In this document: positions 24,884-33,912 of the stretch, one piece after another
Numbering within the stretch: the stretch's first letter is position 1
How the letters are laid out: each line of letters begins with the position of its first letter
Source: Halobaculum litoreum
Lineage (GTDB): Archaea; Halobacteriota; Halobacteria; Halobacteriales; Haloferacaceae
DNA length: 64,000 nucleotides
Direction of reading: 5' to 3'
NCBI RefSeq assembly: GCF_030127125.1
Contig: NZ_CP126156.1
Span: 1,488,001-1,552,000 of the forward strand
Translations under genes and position numbers: made by a program
The notes under the pieces: model-generated
What the model was told of the DNA's origin: nothing
What the model saw: the letters and a program-made list of their open reading frames with translations, nothing else
Database searches by the model: none

Positions 24884-25837
24884 ATGACAGACCTCGTCAC
24901 GTTCGGGGAGACGATGCTGCGGCTCTCCCCGCCGGAGGGGACCCGACTGGAGACCACGGAGACGCTCGACGCCCGCATCGGCGGCGCCGAGAGCAACGTC
25001 GCCGTCGCCGGCGCCGCCCTCGGGCTCGACTCGGTGTGGCTCTCGAAGCTCCCCGACTCGCCGCTGGGGCGCCGCGTCGTCCGGGAACTGCGCGCCCACG
25101 GCGTCCGCCCGGGCGTCGCGTGGGACGACGACGCCCGCCTCGGCACCTACTACCTCGAACACGGCGGCGAGCCGCGCGGGACGAACGTCATCTACGACCG
25201 CGCCGACTCGGCGGTGACGACCGTCGCGCCGGCGGAGCTCCCCGTCGGCGTGCTCGACGACGCGACGATGTTCCACACGACGGGCATCACGCCCGCGCTC
25301 TCGGAGCCCGCCCGGGCGACGACCGCGGCGCTGCTGGAGCGCGCGAGCGCGGCCGGCGCGACGACGAGTTTCGACCTCAACTACCGGAGCAAGCTGTGGA
25401 GCCACGCCGAGGCCCGCGACACGCTGACGGACCTGTTCGAGCACGTCGACACGCTGTTCGTCGCCCGCCGCGACGCCGAGGCGGTGCTCGGCCGCGACGG
25501 CGAGGTCGTCGAGGTGGCCCACGGGCTCGCGACCGACCACGGCTTCGGGACGGTCGTGATCACCCGCGGCGACCACGGCGCGCTCGCGCTCCACGACGGC
25601 GAGGTGTTCGAACAGCCCGTGTACGAGGCGGACACGCTCGACGCCATCGGCACCGGCGACGCGTTCGTCGGCGGCTTCCTCGCGCGGCGCGCGCTCGGTG
25701 GCGACGTCGACGCCGGGCTGGAGTGGGGCGCCGCGACCGCGTCGCTCAAGCGCACCATCGCCGGCGACTTGGCGGTGGTCACGCCCGAAGAAGTCGAACG
25801 CGTGATCGACGAGGGCGACGGCGGTATCTCGCGGTAA
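24884..25837 (+). CDS. kdgK: 2-keto-3-deoxygluconate kinase (PfkB family)
   Basis: A 317-residue PfkB sugar kinase. The start [15 protein letters not shown] is typical of KDG kinases, which phosphorylate 2-keto-3-deoxygluconate in the semi-phosphorylative Entner-Doudoroff pathway of haloarchaea. Signature 1 is [18 protein letters not shown]. Signature 2 is [18 protein letters not shown], with the catalytic Asp in [16 protein letters not shown] is the substrate-loop segment characteristic of KDG kinases. The ATG at 24884 is preferred over an upstream in-frame start at 24857. It could be another PfkB sugar kinase, but the N-terminus and [10 protein letters not shown] favour KDG. Confidence 0.9.
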   Translation: MTDLVTFGETMLRLSPPEGTRLETTETLDARIGGAESNVAVAGAALGLDSVWLSKLPDSPLGRRVVRELRAHGVRPGVAWDDDARLGTYYLEHGGEPRGTNVIYDRADSAVTTVAPAELPVGVLDDATMFHTTGITPALSEPARATTAALLERASAAGATTSFDLNYRSKLWSHAEARDTLTDLFEHVDTLFVARRDAEAVLGRDGEVVEVAHGLATDHGFGTVVITRGDHGALALHDGEVFEQPVYEADTLDAIGTGDAFVGGFLARRALGGDVDAGLEWGAATASLKRTIAGDLAVVTPEEVERVIDEGDGGISR

Positions 25838-25855
25838 ACCGGATCGAACTGGGCG

Positions 25856-26524
25856 CTACGCGCGCCCGCGGCCCCGCCCGGACGACTCCTCGGCGTGGTC
25901 GAGCGCGGTCGCGTACGCCTCGCGCACCTCGGCGAACGCCTCGCGGCTCCCCCCTTGGTCGGGGTGCGTCTCCTTCACCTTCTCGCGGTAGGCGCGCTCG
26001 ACGCGGTCCTCGTCGGCCGTCGACGGGAGCCCCAGCGTGTCGAACGCCGAGACGACCGCGTTCGCGCCACCGGGGGCCGCGGTCGCGGCGGTGGCCGCGC
26101 CCGCGCCGGGACCGACGCCGACCTCCGGCACCTCGAACGGGAGGCGGCGGCCGAGGTGGCGGCCCGGCATCTCGTGTTCACAGAGGATCACGTGGACGTC
26201 GCCGTCCTCGTCGTCGCGGATCGCGAAGTACGCGTGGACGTCGAAGGTGAGCGCGACCCGCCGCTCGGGCAGGTAGAAGGCGACGCGGGTGCCGTCGAGG
26301 TCGACGTCCTCGGCGAACCGTTCGTCGATGCTGCGGAGGTAGTCGCGGATCTCGGCCTTCCGCCGGAGCGACCCCTGATCGGGACCCCCGCTCCGTGCGG
26401 GCGGGTCGGGGAACCAGCGGTTGGCCGCGAGGAACACGGCCGCGACCCCCACCGAGGCGACGAGTCCGAACACGACCCCCCAGACGAGCCACCCGGGGAG
26501 CGCGGCGATCCACTCACCGAACAC
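25856..26524 (-). CDS. Membrane-anchored J-domain protein
   Basis: A 222-residue protein. One membrane segment lies near the N-terminus (LPGWLVWGVVFGLVASVGVA). A middle domain of unknown type follows (DYLRSIDERFAEDVDLDG; VALTFDVHAYFAIRDDEDGD). A C-terminal J domain occupies about residues 160-215: DTLGLPSTADEDRVERAYRE, then VKETHPDQGGS with the HPD motif that stimulates Hsp70 (DnaK) ATPase. The probable start is the GTG at 26524 (MFGEWIAALPGW), since upstream starts would overlap the divergent gene. It may recruit DnaK to the membrane. Confidence 0.83.
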   Translation of the reverse strand: MFGEWIAALPGWLVWGVVFGLVASVGVAAVFLAANRWFPDPPARSGGPDQGSLRRKAEIRDYLRSIDERFAEDVDLDGTRVAFYLPERRVALTFDVHAYFAIRDDEDGDVHVILCEHEMPGRHLGRRLPFEVPEVGVGPGAGAATAATAAPGGANAVVSAFDTLGLPSTADEDRVERAYREKVKETHPDQGGSREAFAEVREAYATALDHAEESSGRGRGRA

Positions 26525-26597
26525 ACCCGCGATTGGCGTCGGCCGCTCTTGAACCCCTCGCCGGGCGTTGAAGTCGCCGCGACCCGTTCGGGCGGTC

Positions 26598-26846
26598 GTG
26601 CCGATCATCCGCTTCGAGGAGGCCGACACGGACGACCTGACCGCCGTCGGCGAGGGGATCGCCCGGCCCGCGCGCGAGGCCGGACGGCTCCGCACGGGCA
26701 CCGACGTGGGGAAGTACGCCGTCGCCCACGGCGACGGCTGCGCGGTGTGTGGCGCGCCGATCCGGGCCGGCGACGCGTTCTACCTGGACAGCGGCGCCGG
26801 CGTGGTGCTGTGCGAGGCACACGGCCGCGAGCGGCGCGGCGACTGA
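26598..26846 (+). CDS. Small zinc-binding haloarchaeal protein
   Basis: An 82-residue protein from GTG 26598 (PIIRFEEADTDDLTAVGEG). It has a probable zinc site: CAVC in GDGCAVCGAPI and a later CEAH in VVLCEAHGRE. It is divergent from the J-domain gene (73 nt between starts) and convergent with the MTH865-like gene. An in-frame extension to 26568 (KSPRPVRAV) is possible but lacks support. The family was not recognised. The CxxC/CxxH arrangement suggests a treble-clef-like fold. Confidence 0.7.
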   Translation: MPIIRFEEADTDDLTAVGEGIARPAREAGRLRTGTDVGKYAVAHGDGCAVCGAPIRAGDAFYLDSGAGVVLCEAHGRERRGD

Positions 26847-26919
26847 CGGCGTGGCCGACGCTGGCGGAGTGCGAGAACGGAGGGAGGAACCGATCAGTGT
26901 CGTCGGCGGTGGCCCGCGC

Positions 26920-27180
26920 TCAGAGCATCCCGTTGTCCTTCAGGCCCTGCATGACGTCGTCGACCAGCGAGTCGACGTCGTCGTACGGGAAGTCCTGACT
27001 GGAGCCGAGCTTCGCGGCCAGCTCCATCGCCGTGAAGGAGACGTCGCCCGCCTCGAACTTCGTGCCCGGGCCCTTGGGGAGCGCCGGCACGAGGTCCATC
27101 TGGCTGGACACCGGGAAATCGGCGCCCGAGAATGCCTCTTCGAACTGCGCGCGGAGGTCGGCTTCGACGTCGTCGGACAT
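26920..27180 (-). CDS. MTH865-like family protein
   Basis: An 86-residue, fully soluble acidic protein. The order ADLRAQFEEAFSGADFPVSS, MDLVPALPKGPGTKFEAGDV and FTAMELAAKLGSSQDFPYDD, then DSLVDDVMQGLKDNGML, matches the MTH865-like family (PF07747), whose Methanothermobacter member has a helical structure solved by NMR and no known function. The ATG is at 27180. It is divergent from the M42 peptidase, with 128 nt between starts. Confidence 0.88.
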   Translation of the reverse strand: MSDDVEADLRAQFEEAFSGADFPVSSQMDLVPALPKGPGTKFEAGDVSFTAMELAAKLGSSQDFPYDDVDSLVDDVMQGLKDNGML

Positions 27181-27308
27181 ACGCGCCAAACGCGGGGCAC
27201 CGAGCGCAAAAGCGTTCCGGAACCACGGAGAACTCCGGGAGAGTTTCCGCGGGCGGCGCTCCGGGCCGGAACCCCGGCGATTAATCGGGACCGACCCCAA
27301 GCGCCGGT

Positions 27309-28361
27309 ATGGCGTTCGACTTCGACTTCGACCTGCTGCGCGAGTTGACCGAAACGAGCGGCGTCCCCGGCTACGAGGACCGCGTCCGCGACCACGTCCG
27401 TGCGGTGTTCGACGAGGCCGTCGACGAGGTCCGCACCGACTCGATGGGTAACGTGATCGGGACGGTCGAGGGGAGCGGCGACTACGAGGTGGCCGTCGCC
27501 GCCCACATGGACGAGATCGGGTTCATGGTGAAGCACGTCACCGACGACGGCTTCCTGAAGGTCGACGCGCTCGGCGGCTGGGACCCGCGCGTGCTGCGCG
27601 CCCAGCGCGTGCGCGTGCACACCCAACAGGGCGACCTCACGGGCGTCATCGGCTCGGTGCCGCCCCACACGCTCTCGGCGGAGGACCGCGAGAAGGACGA
27701 CGCCGTCGAGGACGTCGTCATCGACCTCGGCCGCGAGGGCGACGAGGTCGAGGAACTCGTCGCCGTCGGCGACCTCGTGACGATGGAGCAGACCACCGTC
27801 GAGATGGGCGACACGGTCACCGGGAAGGCGCTCGACGACCGCGTCTGCCTGTTCGCGATGCTGGAGGCGGCCCGCGAACTGACCGACCCCGAGGCGACCG
27901 TCCACTTCTGTGCGACGGTGCAAGAGGAGGTCGGCCTCCGCGGCGCGCAGGCGCTCGGCGTCGACGTCGACCCGGACCTCGCCGTCGCGCTCGACGTCAC
28001 CATCGCCTCCGACGTCGACGGCGTCGAGGCGGACAAGCAGGTCACGCGCCTCGGCGACGGCGCAGCGATCAAGCTGAAGGACGGCTCCGTCATCACGAAC
28101 CCGAAGGTGACCCGGCGACTGCGCGACGTGGCCGAGGCCGAGGGGATCGCCCACCAGCTCGAGGTGCTCCCCGCGGGCGGCACCGACACCGCGGCGTTCC
28201 AGACGGCCAACGGCGCCAAGCCGGTCGGCGCGATCTCGATCCCGACGCGGTACCTCCACACCGTCACCGAGACGGCCCACGGCGACGACGTCCGCGCGGC
28301 GATCGACCTGCTGGCGGCGTTCCTCGCGAGCGAGGACGGCGGCCACGACTACTCGCTGTAG
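27309..28361 (+). CDS. M42 family metallo-aminopeptidase
   Basis: A 350-residue M42 (TET-like) aminopeptidase, usually a large tetrahedral dodecamer with a two-metal site. It begins LLRELTETSGVPGYEDRVRD. Metal and catalytic segments are AAHMDEIGFMV (His, Asp), DDRVCLFAMLE, ATVQEEVGLRGAQ (catalytic Glu-Glu), ALDVTIASDVDG (Asp) and IPTRYLHTVTE (His). All expected ligands are present. The ATG at 27309 opens MAFDFDFDLLREL. It may act in peptide turnover after the proteasome. The gene is monocistronic. Confidence 0.95.
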   Translation: MAFDFDFDLLRELTETSGVPGYEDRVRDHVRAVFDEAVDEVRTDSMGNVIGTVEGSGDYEVAVAAHMDEIGFMVKHVTDDGFLKVDALGGWDPRVLRAQRVRVHTQQGDLTGVIGSVPPHTLSAEDREKDDAVEDVVIDLGREGDEVEELVAVGDLVTMEQTTVEMGDTVTGKALDDRVCLFAMLEAARELTDPEATVHFCATVQEEVGLRGAQALGVDVDPDLAVALDVTIASDVDGVEADKQVTRLGDGAAIKLKDGSVITNPKVTRRLRDVAEAEGIAHQLEVLPAGGTDTAAFQTANGAKPVGAISIPTRYLHTVTETAHGDDVRAAIDLLAAFLASEDGGHDYSL

Positions 28362-28649
28362 GCGCGCGAAGAACGGGCCGCGGGTCAGCGGGAACGGGTC
28401 GGGACCCGTCCGTCGGGGTCGACCCGGCGGGAGCGGCGGCCGTCGTGTGCCTCTGACATCCCCGTGTGGCTCCCGGGTGGCACTGCTCGATAGCGGGTGA
28501 TGAACGTGTCGATGGTCGAACAGTACCTGCCGGATCGTTGCCGGATCGCGTCCCGTTGGCGTCACGTGGGCGGTTACGTCGCCCGATTCCCGGCGGCTCG
28601 TCGGTGAGGGGCCCGCCTCGGCCGCGGCGCGAGAACTGTCGGTAGCCTG
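28362..28649. other. 288-nt intergenic region without a convincing gene
   Basis: Between the M42 peptidase and the coiled-coil gene (convergent ends) I find only one short open frame, ATG 28500 to TGA 28607 (35 codons, Arg-rich, no hydrophobic helix), which I do not accept as a gene. A near repeat of TGCCGGATCG occurs twice around 28529-28550. No terminator-like T run is seen. Confidence 0.5.
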
Positions 28650-29621
28650 TTACGAATCGCCGGTACGGGCCGTCTCCAGCGCCGTCAGGACGGCGCCCCA
28701 GTCGACCGGGGGGTCGGCGTCGTCGACGGTCGCCTCGAACGCGCTCAGTCGGTCGCCGTAGCGGTCGCGCCACGCGTCGCGTTCGGCGGCCGCGAGGTCC
28801 GCCGCGACGGACGCCAGCCGGGCGTCGAGGTCGTCGAGGTCGTCGCGCGTCGCCGAGAGGCGGTCGGCGACCGTGTCGGGGTCGTCGCCGAGGCGCTCGG
28901 CCACCGTCTCCAGCTCCGCCGCCTCCGCCCGGAGGTCCGCAACCTGGAGCGCGAGGGCGCGGCGACGGAGCGTGCAGTCGAACCACACGTCGGCGTCCGG
29001 ATCGTCGGTCAGCGACTCGGCGTCCGCCTCCAGTCGGTCGACCGCACCGGTCAGCTCCGCCAGGTCGGCGTCGAACTCGTCGTGCCGGGCGCTCGGCGAG
29101 GCGATCCAGCGCTCGAACTCCTCGGCGTCCATCCCGAGTTCGTCGGCGGCCGCCTGGAGCTCGTTCGCCCGGCTCCCGATCCGGTCGGCCTCGCGCGCGA
29201 GCGCGAACACGTCGTCGGTGACGGCCGGCCCGTCCGGGTCGCCCGCGCGCTCCACGAGCGCCTGCAGGTCCGCGTCGAGCTCCTCGACGGCCGACTCGAC
29301 CGTCGCGAGGCGCGCGTCGAAGTCGTCGAGTCGGGCGGCGACGACGGGGAGGTCGGCGGCGTCCGCGGCGGCCTCGCGGGCGTCCTCGGCGTCGAGTCCG
29401 GCGAACTCCGCGCGGGTGGCGGGCGTCGACACCACCTTGGCGAGGTGCGCCAGCGCCGACTGCACGCCGGCCTCCGACACCGTCCCGTCCGCCGCGACCG
29501 TCGAGAGCGTCGCCCGGGCGCGCTCGCGGTCGACGTCCGCGCGCTCCGCGACGACGTCGGCCGCCTCGTCGACCGACAGTCCGATGAGTCCGGCTCTGTC
29601 CGCGTCCTCGGGGTCTCGCAT
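28650..29621 (-). CDS. Coiled-coil protein, haloarchaeal (halo transducer-like)
   Basis: A 323-residue, strongly acidic, Ala-rich protein with heptad-like helices through most of its length (DDFDARLATVESAVEELDAD; RLEADAESLTDDPDADV; LRAEAAELETVAERLGDDPD). The N-terminal 75 residues (GLIGLSVDEAADVVAERADV) look like a small helical domain that might bind DNA or a partner. Similar proteins are sometimes labelled halo transducer protein, but no transducer signaling domain is seen here. A TATA-like ACTATATCGG on the minus strand lies at about 29649-29658, 28-37 nt before the ATG at 29621. Function unknown. Confidence 0.75.
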   Translation of the reverse strand: MRDPEDADRAGLIGLSVDEAADVVAERADVDRERARATLSTVAADGTVSEAGVQSALAHLAKVVSTPATRAEFAGLDAEDAREAAADAADLPVVAARLDDFDARLATVESAVEELDADLQALVERAGDPDGPAVTDDVFALAREADRIGSRANELQAAADELGMDAEEFERWIASPSARHDEFDADLAELTGAVDRLEADAESLTDDPDADVWFDCTLRRRALALQVADLRAEAAELETVAERLGDDPDTVADRLSATRDDLDDLDARLASVAADLAAAERDAWRDRYGDRLSAFEATVDDADPPVDWGAVLTALETARTGDS

Positions 29622-29796
29622 ACGGTCGACGGGAGCGTCGCCCGGCCGATATAGTTTCGGTCACGGGGGCGAAACTGTCGGCCGGAGAGACTGTGTGGCG
29701 GGCACGGGTCGCGCTACTATATAGCCGTCCGTACCGGTATTGTGGGTACGTACTGTACACGTTGCCACAGGGGGGTACCCGACCCGGCGGTACTAC

Positions 29797-29806
29797 TAAT
29801 ATAAAC
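29797..29806 (+). promoter_or_regulatory. pstS core promoter (TATA element)
   Basis: TAATATAAAC at 29797-29806 is the clearest TATA element in the window, 33-42 nt before the pstS ATG, predicting a leader of about 10 nt. A second AT-rich element, CTACTATATAG, lies at about 29714-29724. Between 29731 and 29793 the tetramer GTAC occurs six times, which may be a phosphate-responsive binding region. Confidence 0.7.
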
Positions 29807-29838
29807 CGCTTTTTAGGGCAAAGGCCACCGTACAGGTG

Positions 29839-31047
29839 ATGACGCAGGATACTGCGGAGACCGAGCGCGTTTCGCGGAGAAAGTTCCTCGCCGCCTCCGG
29901 AGCGGCAGGTGCGGCCGGCCTCGCCGGCTGTTCCGGTTCCTCCGGCGAAGGCGGGAGCGGCGGCTCCGGAGACAGCGGCGGTAGCTCCGGAGGCGACTCC
30001 GGAGGCGACTCCGGTTCCTCCGGCGACAGCTCGTCCGGGATGGACACCTCGATGCTGACGGCCGAGGGGTCCTCGACCGTCTACCCCATCGCCAACAAGG
30101 GCTCCTCGTACTGGAACTCCAACCCGCCGTCCTCGGACGGCGAGTACTGGGGCACCAACGAGGAGGAGGGCAACACCGTGCCCGGCTGGGAGGCGCTGGC
30201 CTCCGACGGCGCCGCCGACATGCGCCTCGCCGACTACTTCGCGAGCCTCTACGGCTTCGAGCCGTCGGGCGAGCAGGCGACGCCGCCGTTCGCGACGTCC
30301 ATCGGTCTGAGCCACTCGGGTACCGGGTGTCAGTCCGTCGTCGACGGGCTCGTCGACATCGGTAACTCCTCGGGTCCCATCACGGCCGAGCTGGGCTGGA
30401 GCCAGGAGAAGGCCGACGAGGAGGTCGTCGACCACGTCCTCGGTCGCGACGGCCAGCCGGTCGTCGTCAGCTCCGACATCTACGACGCGGGCGTCACGCA
30501 GCTCACCGCCGACCAGATCCGCGGCATCTACCAGGGCGAGATCAGCAACTGGAGCGACGTCGGCGGTCCGGACCAGGACATCTACGTCATCGGTCGCGCC
30601 GAGGGCTCCGGTACCGACACCGCGTTCCGCCTGAACATGCTCGGCGACGCCGAGGCGGAGATGGAAGTCGACACCCGCTTCGGGCAGAACCAGCAGGTCG
30701 CGCAAGCCGTCTCCCAGAACGACGGCGCCATCGCCTACATGGCGCTGGCGTTCACCAGCGACACCGTCCAGCCGATCGGCGTCGAGTTCGAGGGCACGCT
30801 GTACGAGCCCGACCGCGACGCGGAGAACACCATCTTCGACTCCGCGTACCCGCTCAACCGTGACCTCCACCAGTACACGAAGATCACGGAGGACACCCCC
30901 GGCGGGACGGACATGCGCGAGGCCGCCTTCATGAACATGTTCCTGACCGACTTCGGTCAGCAGGTGTTCGTCGAGGACAACAACTACATCCCGCTGCCGA
31001 CCGCCGACATCGAGTCCGAGTTCGAGAAGCTGCCGGACCAGGCGTAA
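29839..31047 (+). CDS. pstS: Phosphate ABC transporter substrate-binding protein PstS
   Basis: A 402-residue phosphate-binding protein. The N-terminus has a Tat motif (VSRRKFLAASGAAGAAGLAG) followed by lipobox LAGC, so it is probably exported folded and lipid-anchored. A Gly/Ser/Asp linker of about 35 residues precedes the binding domain. The domain has LTAEGSSTVYPI (phosphate loop), FATSIGLSHSGTGCQSVVDG, DIGNSSGPI and GRAEGSGTDTAFR. The linker DNA has short repeats of GGAGGCGACTCC. The start is the ATG at 29839 (an adjacent GTG at 29836). It is first in the pstSCAB cluster, 91 nt before pstC. Confidence 0.95.
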   Translation: MTQDTAETERVSRRKFLAASGAAGAAGLAGCSGSSGEGGSGGSGDSGGSSGGDSGGDSGSSGDSSSGMDTSMLTAEGSSTVYPIANKGSSYWNSNPPSSDGEYWGTNEEEGNTVPGWEALASDGAADMRLADYFASLYGFEPSGEQATPPFATSIGLSHSGTGCQSVVDGLVDIGNSSGPITAELGWSQEKADEEVVDHVLGRDGQPVVVSSDIYDAGVTQLTADQIRGIYQGEISNWSDVGGPDQDIYVIGRAEGSGTDTAFRLNMLGDAEAEMEVDTRFGQNQQVAQAVSQNDGAIAYMALAFTSDTVQPIGVEFEGTLYEPDRDAENTIFDSAYPLNRDLHQYTKITEDTPGGTDMREAAFMNMFLTDFGQQVFVEDNNYIPLPTADIESEFEKLPDQA

Positions 31048-31097
31048 GCCGACGCCGACCTGTCAGCGCGGTCCCCGTATCGCAGTCATCCCACGCC

Positions 31098-31105
31098 GTT
31101 TATTT
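31098..31105 (+). promoter_or_regulatory. Second promoter before pstC
   Basis: GTTTATTT at 31098-31105 is 34-41 nt before the pstC ATG (31139), in the 91-nt gap after pstS. The spacing matches the pstS promoter and suggests that pstCAB can be transcribed separately from pstS. Confidence 0.5.
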
Positions 31106-31138
31106 CCATACGTCCGAACCACCCTGTACACACGCACG

Positions 31139-32269
31139 ATGGCACAAGCAACCAACAGAGCCGAGATGGGGGTCGAGAAGGCGGCCCGCGTCCTCCGCGG
31201 GATCCGAGACTCCCTCGAGGACGAGGAGCCGGCCGCCGTCGCGACCGTCGGTGTCATGGCGGGCGCGCTGCTGGCGTCGCTCGTCGGCTTCCTACTCGTC
31301 TCGTCGCTGACGATCGTCCCGTTCGGGATCTTCGTCGTCACCGCTGGGTACGGCTGGCTCCGGCACCAGGAGCTGACAGCCAAGACCCTCGCGCTGGCGA
31401 TGACCGTCTCGACGATCCTGATACTGTTGTTGATCACCGCGTTCATCTTCCGCGAGGCGGTCCCGGTGATCGAGTACGAGACCGCGACGGTGTTCGGGGT
31501 CGCGGTCCCCGGGCTCCGGCTGTTCATCCAGCCGGAGTGGGAGGCCGTCACCCCGCCGGTCCGGTACTCGATGGTCCCGATGATCCACGGCACGGTGCTC
31601 GTGACGCTCATCGCGACGGCGGTCGCGGCCCCCCTCGGGATCGCCGCGGCGCTGTTCATCTCCGAGATCGCCCCCGCGCCGGTGCGCGAGGCGGTCAAGC
31701 CCGGCGTCGAGATCCTCGCCGGCATCCCCTCCATCGTGTACGGGTTCATCGGGTTCACAATCCTCAGCCCGTGGGCCTCCGACCAGTTCCAGATCCTCGG
31801 GCAGGGGACGTACCTGTTCGTCGGCATCGTCGTCGGCCTGATGGCGCTGCCGACGGTCGTCTCCGTCGCCGAGGACGCGCTCGCGAGCGTCCCCGAGTCG
31901 ATGAAGTCCGGCTCGCTCGCGATGGGCACGACCGACTGGCAGACGATGACTTCGATCACGCTGCCGGCGGCGTTCTCCGGCGTCTCGGCGGCGGTGCTGC
32001 TGGGCGTCGGGCGCGCCATCGGCGAGACGATGGCCGCGACCGTGATGCTCCGCGGCGTCCCGCGGCTCACCGACCCGTTGTACAACGCCTTCTACGGGCA
32101 GGAGACGCTGACGTCGCTCATCGCGCGCAACTACGGCGAGGCGGAGGGCCTCCAGATGAGCGCGCTGTTCGTCGCCGGGGTCATCCTGTTCATCACCGTG
32201 TTGTTCCTCTCGATCGGCTCGCAGTACATCGAAGCACGCATGCGTTCCAAGCTCGGAGGTGAGCAGTGA
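31139..32269 (+). CDS. pstC: Phosphate ABC transporter permease PstC
   Basis: A 376-residue membrane protein, inner half of the phosphate importer. After a soluble N-terminus there are two early membrane helices, then the MetI-type permease domain from about residue 155. It includes IAAALFISEIAPAPVREAVK, LAGIPSIVYGFIGF and the EAA loop region DALASVPESMKSGSLAMGTT with GRAIGETMA, which contacts PstB. The start is the ATG at 31139. The stop overlaps the pstA start (TGATG), so translation is coupled. Confidence 0.95.
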   Translation: MAQATNRAEMGVEKAARVLRGIRDSLEDEEPAAVATVGVMAGALLASLVGFLLVSSLTIVPFGIFVVTAGYGWLRHQELTAKTLALAMTVSTILILLLITAFIFREAVPVIEYETATVFGVAVPGLRLFIQPEWEAVTPPVRYSMVPMIHGTVLVTLIATAVAAPLGIAAALFISEIAPAPVREAVKPGVEILAGIPSIVYGFIGFTILSPWASDQFQILGQGTYLFVGIVVGLMALPTVVSVAEDALASVPESMKSGSLAMGTTDWQTMTSITLPAAFSGVSAAVLLGVGRAIGETMAATVMLRGVPRLTDPLYNAFYGQETLTSLIARNYGEAEGLQMSALFVAGVILFITVLFLSIGSQYIEARMRSKLGGEQ

Positions 32270-33912
32270 TGGCGGCCGAAACGGACACCCGAAACCGGAA
32301 CCCCCTCGTCCGCGACGACGCCAGCGGCACCGGGCTCGTCGCCGCGGGGGCGGTCGGGCTCTCCGCGCTGCTGTTCGTCGTCTCGCTGGCGGTGCTGTTC
32401 CAGGCGGTCGACCTCACCGACGCCGTCGCCGGCGTCCCGGTGGTCACGCTCCTCGGGGGCGGCCTCGTCGTGCTCGGCGCGGCGACGGTCGCGTTCGGCG
32501 TCGGCTCGCGCCTCGGGTTCGTCGAGACGGAACCGCAGGCGAGCGCGGGGATGCTCGCGGGCGTCGTGTTCGCGGCCACCTGGGTCGTCGTCGCGGGGCT
32601 CGTCGCCTCCCAGACGCTCGGCCTCGGCACCGCCGGCTGGCTCGTCGCGTCCCTCGCCGTCGGCGGCGGCGTGTTCGCGCTGAGCGTCGGCACGCGCGAG
32701 GACGTCGGCTCGACCGTCCCCGCGGGCGCGCTCGCGGCGATGGCCGGACTGGTGTTCCTGGCGGGCATCATCGGCCCGGAGTGGGTGTGGGACCTCGGCT
32801 TCGAGCAGAAGGCGTCGTTCACCGGCGGCTTCACCGTCCCCACCGTGACGCTGTTCTGTTCGCTGGTGGCCGGCTGGGCCTCGGCGAAGGCGTACGGCGG
32901 CTTCGGCGCCCGCGGCCGACACACGGGCGCGTACACCCTCGTGTACCTCAACGCGGGGTCGATCGTCGGCGTGCTGTTCCTCCTGTTGGCGTTCACCGTC
33001 TTCAAGGGGATCAGCGGCCTCGTCAACGGCTTCGCCGTCGGCCTCGGCGCCGGCCCGGAGTCGACGATCGTCCTGTTGGGGCAGTCGATCTCGTGGGAGT
33101 GGCCGTTCTACCTCCCGTTCGTGATGAACGGGGTCGGCCTCACCAACGACTTCAACGGCGTGTTGCCGGCCATCGTCGGCACCGTGTGGCTCGTCGTCGG
33201 CGCGGTGCTGTTCGCGGTGCCGCTGGGCGTCGGCGCGGCGGTGTTCCTCACCGAGTACGCCGAGCGCGGCCGCTTCACACAGGCCGTCGAGGTCGCCACC
33301 AACGGGCTGTGGAGCACCCCCAGTATCGTGTTCGGGCTGTTCGGCTTCGCGTTCCTCATCCCGCGGTTCGGCAACGGGAAGTCGCTGCTGTCCGGGATGC
33401 TCACGCTGGGGTTCATGCTCCTGCCGCTGGTCGTCATCACGAGCCGCGAGGCGATGCTGTCGGTCCCCGACGAGTACCGGGACGCCAGCGCCGCCCTCGG
33501 GGTGACGAAGTGGCAGACGATCCGCAGCGTCGTGTTGCCGGCGGCCCTGCCCGGCGTCGTCACGGGGATCATCCTCGGCGTCGGGCGCATCGCCGGCGAG
33601 ACCGCGCCGATCCTGCTCACGATGGCGGGCGGCGTGTTCGTCCCCGGCAGCCAGACACCCGACGTCATCGGCGGCTTCGCGTTCACCTCGACGCCGCCGT
33701 TCGTCGAGAACCCGGTCCTGCTGGACGCCGCCTCGGCGCTCCCGTACCAGCTGTACGCCCTCATCACGGCGGGCGTCGGCGCGTCCGGCAACGTCGCCAA
33801 CCCTGACGAGTTCAAGTGGGCGACGGCGCTCGTACTGCTCGTCGTCGTGTTGTCGTTCTACGCGATCGGCATCGCGGCGAGGTACTACTTCCGGAGGGAA
33901 CTCAACCAATGA
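32269..33912 (+). CDS. pstA: Phosphate ABC transporter permease PstA, N-terminally extended
   Basis: A 547-residue permease, nearly twice the length of bacterial PstA. The first 240 residues add about six or seven extra membrane segments ([60 protein letters not shown]). The conserved permease half, from about residue 255, has [31 protein letters not shown], the EAA loop [20 protein letters not shown] and [13 protein letters not shown]. The ATG at 32269 shares a base with the pstC stop. Its TGA overlaps the pstB ATG by 4 nt. The role of the extra helices is unknown. Confidence 0.94.
   Translation: MAAETDTRNRNPLVRDDASGTGLVAAGAVGLSALLFVVSLAVLFQAVDLTDAVAGVPVVTLLGGGLVVLGAATVAFGVGSRLGFVETEPQASAGMLAGVVFAATWVVVAGLVASQTLGLGTAGWLVASLAVGGGVFALSVGTREDVGSTVPAGALAAMAGLVFLAGIIGPEWVWDLGFEQKASFTGGFTVPTVTLFCSLVAGWASAKAYGGFGARGRHTGAYTLVYLNAGSIVGVLFLLLAFTVFKGISGLVNGFAVGLGAGPESTIVLLGQSISWEWPFYLPFVMNGVGLTNDFNGVLPAIVGTVWLVVGAVLFAVPLGVGAAVFLTEYAERGRFTQAVEVATNGLWSTPSIVFGLFGFAFLIPRFGNGKSLLSGMLTLGFMLLPLVVITSREAMLSVPDEYRDASAALGVTKWQTIRSVVLPAALPGVVTGIILGVGRIAGETAPILLTMAGGVFVPGSQTPDVIGGFAFTSTPPFVENPVLLDAASALPYQLYALITAGVGASGNVANPDEFKWATALVLLVVVLSFYAIGIAARYYFRRELNQ

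Noticed and set aside
22205..25594. Minus-strand open frame of 1,129 codons
   Set aside because: Antisense to mutL and kdgK, which are both clear genes. Only its last 38 codons, beyond mutL, were kept as a possible micro-protein.
28500..28607. 35-codon ORF in the gap after the M42 peptidase gene
   Set aside because: Short, Arg-rich, no promoter or hydrophobic segment, no reason to expect translation.
29985..30020. Repeats GGAGGCGACTCC in pstS as a possible regulatory array
   Set aside because: They lie in the coding sequence of the Gly/Ser/Asp linker after the lipobox and are explained by low-complexity protein sequence.
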